Source: Massilia agrisoli
Lineage (GTDB): Bacteria; Pseudomonadota; Gammaproteobacteria; Burkholderiales; Burkholderiaceae_D
Reading direction: 5' to 3'
Length of the DNA: 64,000 nt
Assembly (NCBI RefSeq): GCF_020831365.1
Contig: NZ_JAJHPV010000012.1
Span: 186,001-250,000 of the forward strand
Both the position numbers and the translations under genes were made by a program. The notes beneath the pieces were generated by a model, which searched no databases, was not told the DNA's origin, and saw only the letters and a program-made list of their open reading frames with translations. Shown here one piece after another: positions 8,544 to 16,430 of the stretch. Numbering within the stretch: position 1 is the stretch's first letter; the number at the start of each line of letters is the position of its first letter.

Positions 8544-8996
8544 ATGGCAGGCAACTTCAAAATTGGTGAACTGGCGGATCGTACGTCATGCCAGGTTGAA
8601 ACCATTCGCTACTACGAGCGCATCGGCATGCTCGCCCCGCCCATGCGCTCGTCCAATAATTACCGTACCTACGGGGAGGCCCACGTCGAGCGGCTGCTGT
8701 TCATCCGGCATTGCCGGGCGCTAGACATGACCTTGGACGAGGTGCGCGTACTGCTCAATTTCAGGGACAAGCCGGACGAGGACTGCGACGGCGTCAACGA
8801 GCTTCTCGACAAGCATATCAACCATGTCGTCGACCGGATTGCCTCGCTGACCGCTTTGGAAACCCAGCTTCGGCAGCTGCGGGGGCGATGCAGCGCAGCG
8901 GACTCATCCAAGGCCTGCGGTATCTTGCACGCCTTGTCTGAACCTGTGCCTGCCGCATCTGGCGCGGTAGGCAATCCGCTGGGTCCGCACTGCTAA
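8544..8996 (+). CDS. cadR: MerR-family Cd(II)/Pb(II)-responsive regulator
   Basis: A 150-residue protein from the ATG at 8544; upstream ATGs lie in or next to the operator. The winged helix-turn-helix (FKIGELADRTSCQVETIRYYE) spans residues 5-70, followed by a dimerisation helix. The metal-binding cysteines expected in the CadR/PbrR group are present: Cys81 (before the dimer helix), Cys116 and Cys125 in the C-terminal loop. There are also Cys16, Cys57 and a terminal Cys150. It should repress and activate the cadA promoter from the operator at 8495-8515. Cytoplasmic. Confidence 0.92.
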   Translation: MAGNFKIGELADRTSCQVETIRYYERIGMLAPPMRSSNNYRTYGEAHVERLLFIRHCRALDMTLDEVRVLLNFRDKPDEDCDGVNELLDKHINHVVDRIASLTALETQLRQLRGRCSAADSSKACGILHALSEPVPAASGAVGNPLGPHC

Positions 8997-9035
8997 CATT
9001 GAAAAGAAAGCCTGGGCGTGCCACAACTGGCTCTT

Positions 9036-9542
9036 TTAGCGCAGCGGCCAAAACCAGATTTTGTTCTTGGGCCCAAAGAAGCATGCGCCGGCACATTGAA
9101 AGTAGCCGTTGGCACTCGCCTTAATGATGTCAATGTGGCCCTGGGCTCCCGCGAGCGGAAGTATCTCGCCAAAGAAGAACGCGGCGACGCCCTTTCGCCG
9201 CCCGATCCCGCTCCTCGCGGCCTCTTCAGAAGCGTACCGCTCCGGCGGCCCCCACATCTCAGCCAGGTGCTCCGCCAGCTTCCTCATACTTGGCTCGATT
9301 CGCTTTCCCTTGTGGACCCCTTTATTGATTCGGAGGCCACCCTTTCGCAACGCCAAACCAGCCTTCGTGACGGCGTAGCTCAAGCGAATCGCACAGGTGT
9401 TTTCGTACTCGGCCTTGTTCGTCAATTCACCTATTCCTAGTTCCTCATATAGTTGTGCGCGGGGCATACTCTTGGATGGATAGGCAACTTCAAGCGCAGC
9501 ATAGGTCGGCCTGTGTCCTCCGCTAACGGCAATTGGTTTCAC
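9036..9542 (-). CDS. tae4: type VI secretion amidase effector, Tae4 family
   Basis: 168 residues from a GTG at 9542. AAGGAGG lies six bases ahead, and the GTGA overlaps the stop of the upstream immunity gene, so the two are translationally coupled. The N-terminus (KPIAVSGGHRPTYAALEVAYPS) and the NTCAIRLSYAVTKAG motif match the T6SS amidase family. Cys50 is the predicted nucleophile and His136 (GHIDI) its partner. Cys150 and Cys154 could form the disulfide known in Tae4. The family cleaves the D-Glu-mDAP bond of peptidoglycan in rival cells. No T6SS structural, Hcp or VgrG gene is in the window. There is no signal peptide, as expected for a T6SS cargo. Confidence 0.85.
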   Translation of the reverse strand: MKPIAVSGGHRPTYAALEVAYPSKSMPRAQLYEELGIGELTNKAEYENTCAIRLSYAVTKAGLALRKGGLRINKGVHKGKRIEPSMRKLAEHLAEMWGPPERYASEEAARSGIGRRKGVAAFFFGEILPLAGAQGHIDIIKASANGYFQCAGACFFGPKNKIWFWPLR

Positions 9543-9916
9543 GGCTGTCCTCCTTTTCCAGGTTTGCACGGATAACGCCTGCTCAGCTCATCGAGTAACA
9601 GCGGGGCAGCATTTTTCTTGAGCTCACGGGCCGAACGGGTTGCCTTGATAGACGATGCAAGTTCGATGTTCAACTCATGCGGGAGAATGGAGCCAGTAAA
9701 GCACCAGATGCTCCCTTGGGTCGCATCCTTCACTCCGTTTACGTAGCTATGGGTCATGTCGCGCTCGATGTAATCAATATCGGTGGACTGCGCTTTTGAC
9801 AGCTTGCCGACCACCTGTTCCCCCGTCATCGCATTGAATGGGTACACGTACGGGCCCGCATGAACTGACAATGGGAAAAAGATTGCAGTAACAATCCAGC
9901 TGCGACTACTCATCAT
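9539..9916 (-). CDS. tai4: Tai4-type periplasmic immunity protein
   Basis: 125 residues. The double ATG at 9916/9913 has GGAG upstream. A signal peptide (IVTAIFFPLSVHA) covers residues 8-20. The mature part begins GPYVYPFNAMTGEQVVGKLS and carries YVNGVKDATQGSIWCFTGSI and RRYPCKPG. The two cysteines could form one disulfide. This is the layout of Tai4/Rap1a immunity proteins, which bind and inhibit Tae4 in the periplasm. Position directly upstream of tae4, with a four-base overlap, supports the pairing. Confidence 0.75.
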   Translation of the reverse strand: MMSSRSWIVTAIFFPLSVHAGPYVYPFNAMTGEQVVGKLSKAQSTDIDYIERDMTHSYVNGVKDATQGSIWCFTGSILPHELNIELASSIKATRSARELKKNAAPLLLDELSRRYPCKPGKGGQP

Positions 9917-10235
9917 TGCGCTCCAGTGTTTCGAATAGAGCTGCCCTTGGGTACGGTGCCGCTTGCCTCACTGCCTGGTGAGCACAACTACCCCATAGCG
10001 TTGTCAAGGCGGCTCGCAAGCCATTTGTTGAGATGACTATTTCCAGGACAACCAAGTGGGGCAACATTACCGAGACCCGGTTCTGCCACTGCATTTCGCT
10101 CAACACCGCGCGTAGGAGCGGCCAACGATTGTCCAAAAAGACACCAAAGGTGGGCATTCCTCGGATGTGCAGCAGGGCCGGATCCGTGCCACCGACCTCG
10201 ACGTAAGCCTGCCGAATATCGTACAGGTATGGCAT
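9906..10235 (-). CDS. hypothetical protein ahead of tai4 (doubtful)
   Basis: A 109-residue frame ending 11 bases inside tai4. It has no signal peptide and no recognised domain. It includes LPHLVVLEIVISTNGLRAALTTLW in its second half, and an in-frame stop lies just before the ATG. It may be the tail of a larger effector- or toxin-related gene truncated by the rearrangement that left the dehydrogenase fragment next to it, or it may not be expressed. No ribosome site stands out. Confidence 0.3.
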   Translation of the reverse strand: MPYLYDIRQAYVEVGGTDPALLHIRGMPTFGVFLDNRWPLLRAVLSEMQWQNRVSVMLPHLVVLEIVISTNGLRAALTTLWGSCAHQAVRQAAPYPRAALFETLERNDE

Positions 10236-10490
10236 TGCCCGAAATTAGAAAGAACGTGCGCGCGAATCGTCATCCATGCATACGCCCAGGCTGCAGATAT
10301 CGCCGCCGTGGAGGACGACATTGCAACAGCGATGGCTGAAGGTGGCACCCGGACAGAGGGAGCGTAATGCGGCGATATCATGCGCGATCCAATTACTGTG
10401 CGTTTGCGCGACCGAGCCGCGAGCAACGTCATCATTGTAGGTATCGCTATCACATCGCCATTGCGTGATCGCAACCAAGACGTAGCTTGA

Positions 10491-10832
10491 CCCTGCGGTC
10501 ACCGTCATGCCGCCGCGCCGCGTCATGCGGTAAGCCGCTTCCATCGCATGCACCGATCCGGCCATCTCGAACGCGTAGTCCACGTCGCCGCCAGTGAGGG
10601 CTTTGACTTTATCGATCGCATCCGGGTCGCGGGCATTCACCGTTGCGGTCGCGCCGAGCGACCTGGCGCCTACGACCTTGCTGTCATGCAGGTCGATGGC
10701 AGTGACGTGGCGTGCGCCGGCCGCCAGCGCCCCCAACATGGCGCACAGCTCCACCCCGCCAAGGCCGAGAACGGCGACGGTTGTGCCCGCCTGGACGCGC
10801 GCCGCGTTGATCATCGCACCGACGCCAGTGTG
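10491..10832 (-). pseudogene. internal fragment of zinc alcohol dehydrogenase, duplicated from 13.3 kb
   Basis: About 340 bp align without gaps to 13325-13666, inside the intact dehydrogenase gene, in the same orientation and with roughly one difference in fourteen bases. The fragment encodes only the middle of the protein: the nucleotide-binding segment VAVLGLGGVELCAMLGALAAG through AMEAAYRMTRRGGMTVTAG. Both ends run into unrelated sequence. A frame from 10910 to 10245 reads through it but lacks the catalytic zinc domain and both termini, so no enzyme can result. Confidence 0.85.
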
Positions 10833-10987
10833 CACCGAGGTCCGATAACGGGGCCTCGCGGAGCGAAGAGAGGAATTTACGCGGCAATGGGCGGCACGCA
10901 CGTTGGACATCGCACAACGTCCCCATCAGTTATTCCTTTCATACTTTTGCATTCTTAATCACTTTTGTATATTTTCTCGGGAAAAAT

Positions 10988-12274
10988 ATGAAAAATCGAA
11001 TAGCCGAAGTAGTAGGAATGTTGACAATAACATGGGGTGCCAGCTGCGCTGCCCAGACTACTCCCATGCCGGCGACGGTGACGGTTTGCACGGACATAGA
11101 CGTTAAGACTTGTAAGGTTGCGACGCTTCCGGCGAAGGCCGGCCATGTTCTCCATATTGTCCGAGGCAACTGGGTTTCTCCTGTGACCGCCACTGCAAGC
11201 TGGGTGGCATTCACGCGAACCCACGCCAGCCTTTGCTACATGGGTTCTAAGACTACCGCTCTAGAGTGCTTCCCGATCCGCGCCTACGCACCGAAGGATG
11301 CAGATATATCATTCCGCGATATGGGCAGTGGTCTGAAAGCGATGGTATACATGCGACAGCCCGGCGCCACGCAGCCCACCGAGGATTTCTATCGTTCTGT
11401 AGACATTTTCAATCGCGCATTGCACACTGTCGCCCAAGAAGTGCAGGAGCACGCGAAGAACGCGTACCACTCAGCGGTAGCGGCGGCGAATGCTCGCAAT
11501 AGTGCCGACGGCGTCGGCGCGGGGGGCGATAAAGGCGGGGGCGTGCATACCGTCAACAACAATGGTGACGAACAAAATCCGTGCACCGAGGGCGAAGAAT
11601 GCAGGTATCTTCCCAAGGAGGATGACGGAGGTTATCACGGTGGTAGCGAGGCGACTTGGGACTCGCCGTCAGATCATTGGGAATATGACACTGGCTCGTG
11701 GACTCCTGCAACAAACGTAGCGGCCGACCAGGAAGATGAATGGAATTATCAGAAAGTAACTATCGGGCCACCGGAAAGTGAGCCTGAATCGGGCAATACT
11801 TTTTTTCCTCCGTTTAACTACGAATGGCAGACTGCGCCAGAGGTTGAACCTGATCTCCCTCCCTCCACTGCCCCCATTTCAGTCGTTGAGATAAAGCCAC
11901 CGACGTGCGTCTACAGTCCGTTAGGGTTGGTTTGTACGGCACCACGACCCGCTCCGCTACCTCTCGACCCTGCGGATCAGTTCACACCGCCGCGCCCTTG
12001 GAACCCTTCCATCCCCACGTGGAACTTTTGCACCACGTTTGGCATCTTTTGCGCAGACAATGATCGGGGCGAAGGATCAACGCAAGACGGCAAGACTTAT
12101 GATGAACTGGTTCAAATTTGCTGGGAAATTAGCGAGGTCGAGAACGAACAGTGCACCGCTCAAGAGAAAATGGGCGCCGACTATCGAACAGTTCGTGCCT
12201 GCCGTGAGCGCGTAGCAGAGCGCCACGCCGCGTGTCTGACTACAGCCCGAAATGTTGGCAAAGATGCACCCTAG
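10988..12274 (+). CDS. secreted hypothetical protein, Gly/Pro/acid-rich, with Cys-helical C-terminus
   Basis: 428 residues. A signal peptide covers about residues 1-22 (cleavage after SCAA). Residues 23-165 form a Cys-containing domain (VTVCTDIDVKTCKVATLPAK, LCYMG, ALECFPIRAY). Residues 166-360 are a low-complexity linker rich in Gly, Asp, Glu and Pro. Residues 375-425 form a helical Cys module (QICWEISEVENEQCTAQEK, VRACRERV, HAACLTTAR). Signal, stalk-like linker and Cys-rich end resemble an exported effector or surface protein. I do not recognise the family. Base composition is visibly more AT-rich than the flanks. The next gene follows 65 bases downstream on the same strand. Confidence 0.7.
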   Translation: MKNRIAEVVGMLTITWGASCAAQTTPMPATVTVCTDIDVKTCKVATLPAKAGHVLHIVRGNWVSPVTATASWVAFTRTHASLCYMGSKTTALECFPIRAYAPKDADISFRDMGSGLKAMVYMRQPGATQPTEDFYRSVDIFNRALHTVAQEVQEHAKNAYHSAVAAANARNSADGVGAGGDKGGGVHTVNNNGDEQNPCTEGEECRYLPKEDDGGYHGGSEATWDSPSDHWEYDTGSWTPATNVAADQEDEWNYQKVTIGPPESEPESGNTFFPPFNYEWQTAPEVEPDLPPSTAPISVVEIKPPTCVYSPLGLVCTAPRPAPLPLDPADQFTPPRPWNPSIPTWNFCTTFGIFCADNDRGEGSTQDGKTYDELVQICWEISEVENEQCTAQEKMGADYRTVRACRERVAERHAACLTTARNVGKDAP

Positions 12275-12296
12275 TAGAGTGTCAGTATGCTGAAAC

Positions 12297-12313
12297 GGGG
12301 AGATCGACTCCCC
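12297..12313. other. intercistronic hairpin
   Basis: GGGGAG-ATCGA-CTCCCC forms a six-pair stem with a five-base loop between the secreted-protein gene and the next gene. There is no T-run, so it is not a standard terminator. It could stabilise or partly attenuate the transcript. Confidence 0.4.
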
Positions 12314-12339
12314 TCACTTCACACAATTGCGGAGGAAAA

Positions 12340-12762
12340 ATGCAAATACCATACATGGCGATTTACGTAAACGATAAGGGCGAGTTAGTAATGAGCCACG
12401 TCATGCGATCAGATGGCGACCCGCTTGACGTGGAGCGACCGCTCAAGGAACTTAGCGATCGCGGATTAGACGAGGCGTCGAAGGGGATTGGCAGAGTGGT
12501 GCTTGCCACAATGGCAAACTGGTATCCTCAAGAGTTGGATAAGTATCCTGCGCTAATAATCCCTTACGATGAGGAGGGCGATATGATCCTCATTACGTCC
12601 CTAATTAGCAAATCGATTCGAGACAAAACCAGAGTCCACTTTGCCAGCATCGACGCGCTTATCGCCGAAGTAGTGCGGGAAAAACCGGAGCTGGCGTCAA
12701 AGAGCAGCACGATTGCCGGGTGGGCGCACGTTCGGTCAATGATAGAAAAACGAAGCGTTTAA
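12340..12762 (+). CDS. 140-residue acidic cytoplasmic protein, possible partner of the secreted protein
   Basis: The ATG at 12340 follows GGAGGA directly; a longer frame from 12232 overlaps the preceding gene and is less likely. The product begins MQIPYMAIYVNDKGELVMSH, has a central GRVVLATMANWYPQELDKY and an acidic PYDEEGDMILITSL stretch. No signal peptide or membrane segment is present. I do not recognise it. Small size, acidic character and position just after a secreted, effector-like gene are compatible with a cognate partner, but a periplasmic immunity role would need a signal that is absent here. Confidence 0.6.
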   Translation: MQIPYMAIYVNDKGELVMSHVMRSDGDPLDVERPLKELSDRGLDEASKGIGRVVLATMANWYPQELDKYPALIIPYDEEGDMILITSLISKSIRDKTRVHFASIDALIAEVVREKPELASKSSTIAGWAHVRSMIEKRSV

Positions 12763-13075
12763 CTCCTTGCGGCTCGCTTGCAGTTGTTGGGCCGACGCAC
12801 AATGTAGCCGTCCCGATCCACGCAAGCGTAGAGATGTCAGCCAACTTCATGAGGACATTGCTGCGGCCCGACGACAGACCGCAGCAGTTCTACCTGTCGC
12901 CCCATGTCAGGCAGCGGTGGTGAGTAAGGGCGCGCAGAGATCGACGTTACACCATCCGCTGCGGTACGATGTACTGGTGCAGCGCATAGTTGAAGAAGTG
13001 GCGGCAAGAATCTGCAGCATGAACGTATCGCCGCCTTAGGGAAGCGTTCCGACGCGTACCCGTCCGGCTCAAGGT
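12763..13075. other. 313-bp region without a supported gene
   Basis: This stretch lies between the 140-residue gene and the 3' end of the intact alcohol dehydrogenase gene. Several short frames cross it on both strands, but none has a ribosome site or a recognisable product. I see no terminator with a T-run and no repeat. Confidence 0.5.
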
Positions 13076-14200
13076 TCAAAACACAATCAGGTCCCGCAAG
13101 CTTTCGCCCGCATCGAGCCGGTCAAACCCACGGTTAATGTCGGACAGCGCCAGGCGCTCTCCCATCAGGCGGTTGATGGGCAGCTTGCCGGCTTGGTAAA
13201 GGCCGATGTAGCGCGGGATATCGCGCGATGGCACGCATGAGCCGATGTAGCTTCCCTTGACGGTCCGCTCTTCGGCTACCAGGCTCACCTGCTGCAACGG
13301 CCAGTTATGCCCCGGAGGCGGCAACCCTGCGGTCACGGTCATGCCGCCGCGCCGTGTCATGCGGTAAGCCGCTTCCATCGCTTGCACCGAACCGGCCATC
13401 TCGAACGCGTAGTCCACGCCGCCGCCAGTGAGGGCTTTGACTTTATCGATCGCATCCGGGTCGCGGGCATTCACCGTTGCGGTCGCGCCGAGCGACCTGA
13501 CTACTTCGAGCTTGCTGTCATGGAGGTCAATGGCGATGACATGGCGTGCGCCGGCCGCCAGCGCACCCAGCATGGCGCACAGCCCCACCCCGCCAAGGCC
13601 GAGAACGGCGACGGTTGTGCCCGCCTGTACGCGCGCCGTGTTGATCACCGCACCTACCCCGGTCAGTACCGCGCAGCCGAACAGGGCTGCTTCAGCCGGG
13701 TCGATGTCGGCGTCGATCCTGACGCATGAGTTGCGCGACACGACCGCATGGTCCGCGAAGGCGGATACGCCGACGTGGTGGTTGATGTCGTGCGCGTGCT
13801 GGTGGATGCGGCGCGCGCCCGACAGCAAGGTGCCCTTTGCGTTCGATTCAGCACCCGGCTCGCACAGCGCCGGCCGGCCTTCCGCGCACGGCATGCAATG
13901 CCCGCAACTTGGCACGAACACCAGCACAACCTGGTCGCCAGGCTTGAGGTCGGTGACGCCCTCGCCCAATTGGACGACTTCGCCTGCCGCCTCGTGCCCC
14001 AGGGCCATCGGGACTGGCCTCGGCCGTACGCCGTTGATGACTGACAGGTCCGAGTGGCAAAGGCCTGCCGCCTTGATCTTGACCAGCACTTCGCCCGGGC
14101 CGGGCGGATCGAGGTCGAGCTCTTCGATCTTCAGTGGCTGGCTTTGGGCGAAAGGCGCTGAAGCTCCTACTTCATGCAACACGGCTGCGCGGATTTTCAT
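13076..14200 (-). CDS. zinc-dependent alcohol dehydrogenase (MDR family)
   Basis: A 374-residue enzyme. The N-terminal catalytic domain has the zinc ligands Cys and His in AAGLCHSDLS and GHEAAGEV, and the structural-zinc loop CGHCMPCAEGRPALC. The Rossmann domain has GLGGVGL near residue 205. It should oxidise an alcohol with NAD(P)+ in the cytoplasm. It is the last gene of the run livK-H-M-G-F-ALDH-SDR-ADH, all on the minus strand, so it probably works with the preceding two dehydrogenases on the substrate imported by the Liv-type system. The exact alcohol cannot be read. Its middle third is duplicated at 10491-10832. Confidence 0.92.
   Translation of the reverse strand: MKIRAAVLHEVGASAPFAQSQPLKIEELDLDPPGPGEVLVKIKAAGLCHSDLSVINGVRPRPVPMALGHEAAGEVVQLGEGVTDLKPGDQVVLVFVPSCGHCMPCAEGRPALCEPGAESNAKGTLLSGARRIHQHAHDINHHVGVSAFADHAVVSRNSCVRIDADIDPAEAALFGCAVLTGVGAVINTARVQAGTTVAVLGLGGVGLCAMLGALAAGARHVIAIDLHDSKLEVVRSLGATATVNARDPDAIDKVKALTGGGVDYAFEMAGSVQAMEAAYRMTRRGGMTVTAGLPPPGHNWPLQQVSLVAEERTVKGSYIGSCVPSRDIPRYIGLYQAGKLPINRLMGERLALSDINRGFDRLDAGESLRDLIVF
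13325..13666 (-). repeat. direct repeat partner of the fragment at 10491-10832
   Basis: This part of the alcohol dehydrogenase gene is the source-like copy of a direct repeat. The second copy, 2834 bp to the left in the same orientation, is truncated at both ends. Together they bracket the secreted-protein/acidic-protein gene pair. Confidence 0.85.
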
Positions 14201-14233
14201 GACTGATTTCCGAAAAATAGAAAGGTGTGAGGC

Positions 14234-14986
14234 TCAGATGACGCGGCCGCCATCGACAGGCATTTCGATACCAGTCAGGAATTCCGACGCGTCACTGGCG
14301 AGGAAAACGGCAACGTTCGCCACGTCATGCGGTTCGCACAGACGGCCAAGTGGGATGCTCGCGGTGAAGCGCGCGCGGTTCTCCGGCGTATCCGGCACGC
14401 CCATGAAGTCGGCCAGCATCGCGGTCGCTCCCATCACCGGGCAGATTGCATTCACGCGGATGCCGTCCGGCGCCAGTTCAACCGCCATCGACTTGGACAG
14501 CATGTTGGCCGCTCCCTTCGATCCGTTGTACCAGGTGAGGCCAGGACGGGGACGAATGCCCGCCACCGAGCCCACGTTAAGGATGACGCCCGCCTTGCGC
14601 TCACGCATCAGCGGCACCACGGCCTGCGCCATGTGGTACAGCGATTTCACGTTGACCGCATAAATCCGGTCGAAGGTTTTTTCATCGACATCGAGCATCG
14701 GCTGGTTGCGGTGGGTTGCGCCCGCGTTGTTGACCACGATGTCCGGCACGCCGAAGCGGTTAACGCAGTGCGCCACGGCGGCGCGCACCTGTTCGGCGTT
14801 GGTGACGTCGCATGCGACTGCGCTCGCGTTGGAGCCGAGTTCTTCAGCAAGCGCACGTCCAGCGTCGTAATTCAGGTCGGCGATCACGACTTTTGCGCCT
14901 TCCGCAATGTACGAGCGGGCGATTCCGGCGCCGAAGCCGCTGGCGGCGCCGGTGACGATGGCAATCTTGCCTTCGAGTTGGGGCAT
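14234..14986 (-). CDS. short-chain dehydrogenase/reductase
   Basis: A 250-residue classical SDR. It has the cofactor motif TGAASGFGAGI (residues 12-22), ADLN (NAD-preferring Asp), NNAGA, catalytic Ser (NVGSVAGI), Tyr and Lys (WYNGSKGA) and the C-terminal EMPVDGG. AAGGAGA lies before the ATG at 14986. It would interconvert a hydroxyl and a carbonyl group using NAD(H). It sits between aldehyde dehydrogenase and alcohol dehydrogenase genes, 10 bases after the former, and so belongs to the same catabolic transcript. Confidence 0.92.
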   Translation of the reverse strand: MPQLEGKIAIVTGAASGFGAGIARSYIAEGAKVVIADLNYDAGRALAEELGSNASAVACDVTNAEQVRAAVAHCVNRFGVPDIVVNNAGATHRNQPMLDVDEKTFDRIYAVNVKSLYHMAQAVVPLMRERKAGVILNVGSVAGIRPRPGLTWYNGSKGAANMLSKSMAVELAPDGIRVNAICPVMGATAMLADFMGVPDTPENRARFTASIPLGRLCEPHDVANVAVFLASDASEFLTGIEMPVDGGRVI

Positions 14987-14996
14987 GGTGTTCTCC

Positions 14997-16430
14997 TTAG
15001 TTATAGAATTGGACGATGGTCTTGGTGGTGCTCATCTCTTCGAGCGCGAGGAAACCTTTTTCGCGCCCGTGACCACTCTTTTTCATGCCGCCGAAGGGCA
15101 GCTCGACGCCGCCCCCGGCGCCATAGCAGTTGATGAACACCTGCCCGCTCTGGATCCGCTGCGCCATGCGCGCCTGGCGGCCGCCGTTCTCGGTCCATAC
15201 CCCGGCAACCAGTCCGTATTCCGTCGCATTGGCCAGCCGTACCGCGTCTTCTTCATCCGTGAATGGCATGGCCGTCAGCACCGGTCCGAACACTTCCTTG
15301 CACGCCAGGTTGTGGTCGCGCGGCACCGCGCCAAACAGGGTTGGCTTGACGAAGTAGCCGCCGGCCGGCAGGCCCGGCGCCAGTTGCGCTTCGGCCACCA
15401 CCGGAATGCCCGAAGCAACCGAGTCGGAGATGAAGCCGCTCACACGCCCGTGCTGCTTGCTGTTGATGATCGGCCCGCAATCGAGGTCCATCTCCGGCGT
15501 TCCCACCCTGATCGCCGCGAATCCGGCGCTGACCCGTTCCATCACCTTGTCGTAGATGTCTTGCTGGATCAGCAGGCGGCTGCCGGCCGAGCAGGTTTGC
15601 CCGGCGTTCTGCACGATCGCCTTGACGATGGCCGGCACCGCCTTGTCCAGGTCGGCGTCGTTGAAGACCACCTGCGGCGACTTGCCGCCCAGCTCCAGCA
15701 CACAGGGCACGCTGTTTTTGGCGGTGGCTTCCTGCACCATCACGCCCACCTCCGGCGAGCCGGTGAAGGTGGCGAAGTTGATGCCGGGGTGGGCAGTCAG
15801 CGCGGCGCCTGCCTCATGGCCATAGCCGGTCACAATGTTCAGTGCGCCTGGCGGCAGGCCCGCTTCCTGGGCCAGCTCGCCGAGGCGGATAACGCTCAGG
15901 CAAGCGTCTTCGGATGGCTTGAGCACCGTCGCATTGCCCATCGCCAGCGCCGGGGCCAGGGTGCGGCCGAACATCTGGGCCGGATAGTTCCACGGAATGA
16001 TGTGGGCGGTGACGCCATGCGGCACCCGCACCACGCTGACGTTGTAGCCATTCAGGTAGGGAATCGTCTGGCCGTGCACCTTGTCGGCAGCGCCGCCGTA
16101 GAACTCGAAATAGCGCGCCACCGCGGTGATGTCGTTGCGTGCCACGGTCATCGGCTTGCCGGTGTCCTTCGCCTCCAGCTGGGCCAATTCTTCGTTGTGC
16201 TTCAAGATCAGTTCGCCAAAGCGTTGCAGGATGCGGCCGCGCTCGGTGGCAGTCAGGCGCCCCCAGGCGCCGTCCAGCGCGCGCTGCGCCGCCTTGACGG
16301 CCAGGTCGATGTCGGCCGCGCGCCCGCGCTCGATGGTGGTGAACTTGTCGCCGGTGCACGGGTTGATCACGTCAATGGTGCCGCCTTCGACCGGCGTTAC
16401 CCATTTGCCTTCGATTAACAGGGTGCTCAT
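14997..16430 (-). CDS. NAD(P)-dependent aldehyde dehydrogenase
   Basis: A 477-residue ALDH-superfamily enzyme. It shows the oxyanion Asn in IIPWNYPAQM, the GSPEVG turn of the cofactor site, the catalytic Glu in LELGGKSPQ and the nucleophile Cys in NAGQTCSAGSR. It ends in the typical FGGMKKSGHGREKG. It oxidises an aldehyde to the acid. Its start overlaps the stop of livF by four bases, so transport and oxidation are translationally coupled. Substrate unknown; by context it may be a short branched aldehyde leading to a C5 acid. Confidence 0.93.
   Translation of the reverse strand: MSTLLIEGKWVTPVEGGTIDVINPCTGDKFTTIERGRAADIDLAVKAAQRALDGAWGRLTATERGRILQRFGELILKHNEELAQLEAKDTGKPMTVARNDITAVARYFEFYGGAADKVHGQTIPYLNGYNVSVVRVPHGVTAHIIPWNYPAQMFGRTLAPALAMGNATVLKPSEDACLSVIRLGELAQEAGLPPGALNIVTGYGHEAGAALTAHPGINFATFTGSPEVGVMVQEATAKNSVPCVLELGGKSPQVVFNDADLDKAVPAIVKAIVQNAGQTCSAGSRLLIQQDIYDKVMERVSAGFAAIRVGTPEMDLDCGPIINSKQHGRVSGFISDSVASGIPVVAEAQLAPGLPAGGYFVKPTLFGAVPRDHNLACKEVFGPVLTAMPFTDEEDAVRLANATEYGLVAGVWTENGGRQARMAQRIQSGQVFINCYGAGGGVELPFGGMKKSGHGREKGFLALEEMSTTKTIVQFYN

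Noticed and set aside
10245-10910. A 221-codon minus-strand frame read as a dehydrogenase
   Set aside because: Only the middle matches the dehydrogenase. Zinc-site and terminal parts are missing and the flanks are unrelated, so it is called a pseudogene fragment.
14907-16418. A 503-codon plus-strand frame
   Set aside because: It lies opposite the aldehyde dehydrogenase, whose catalytic motifs are intact. It has no domain and biased composition.
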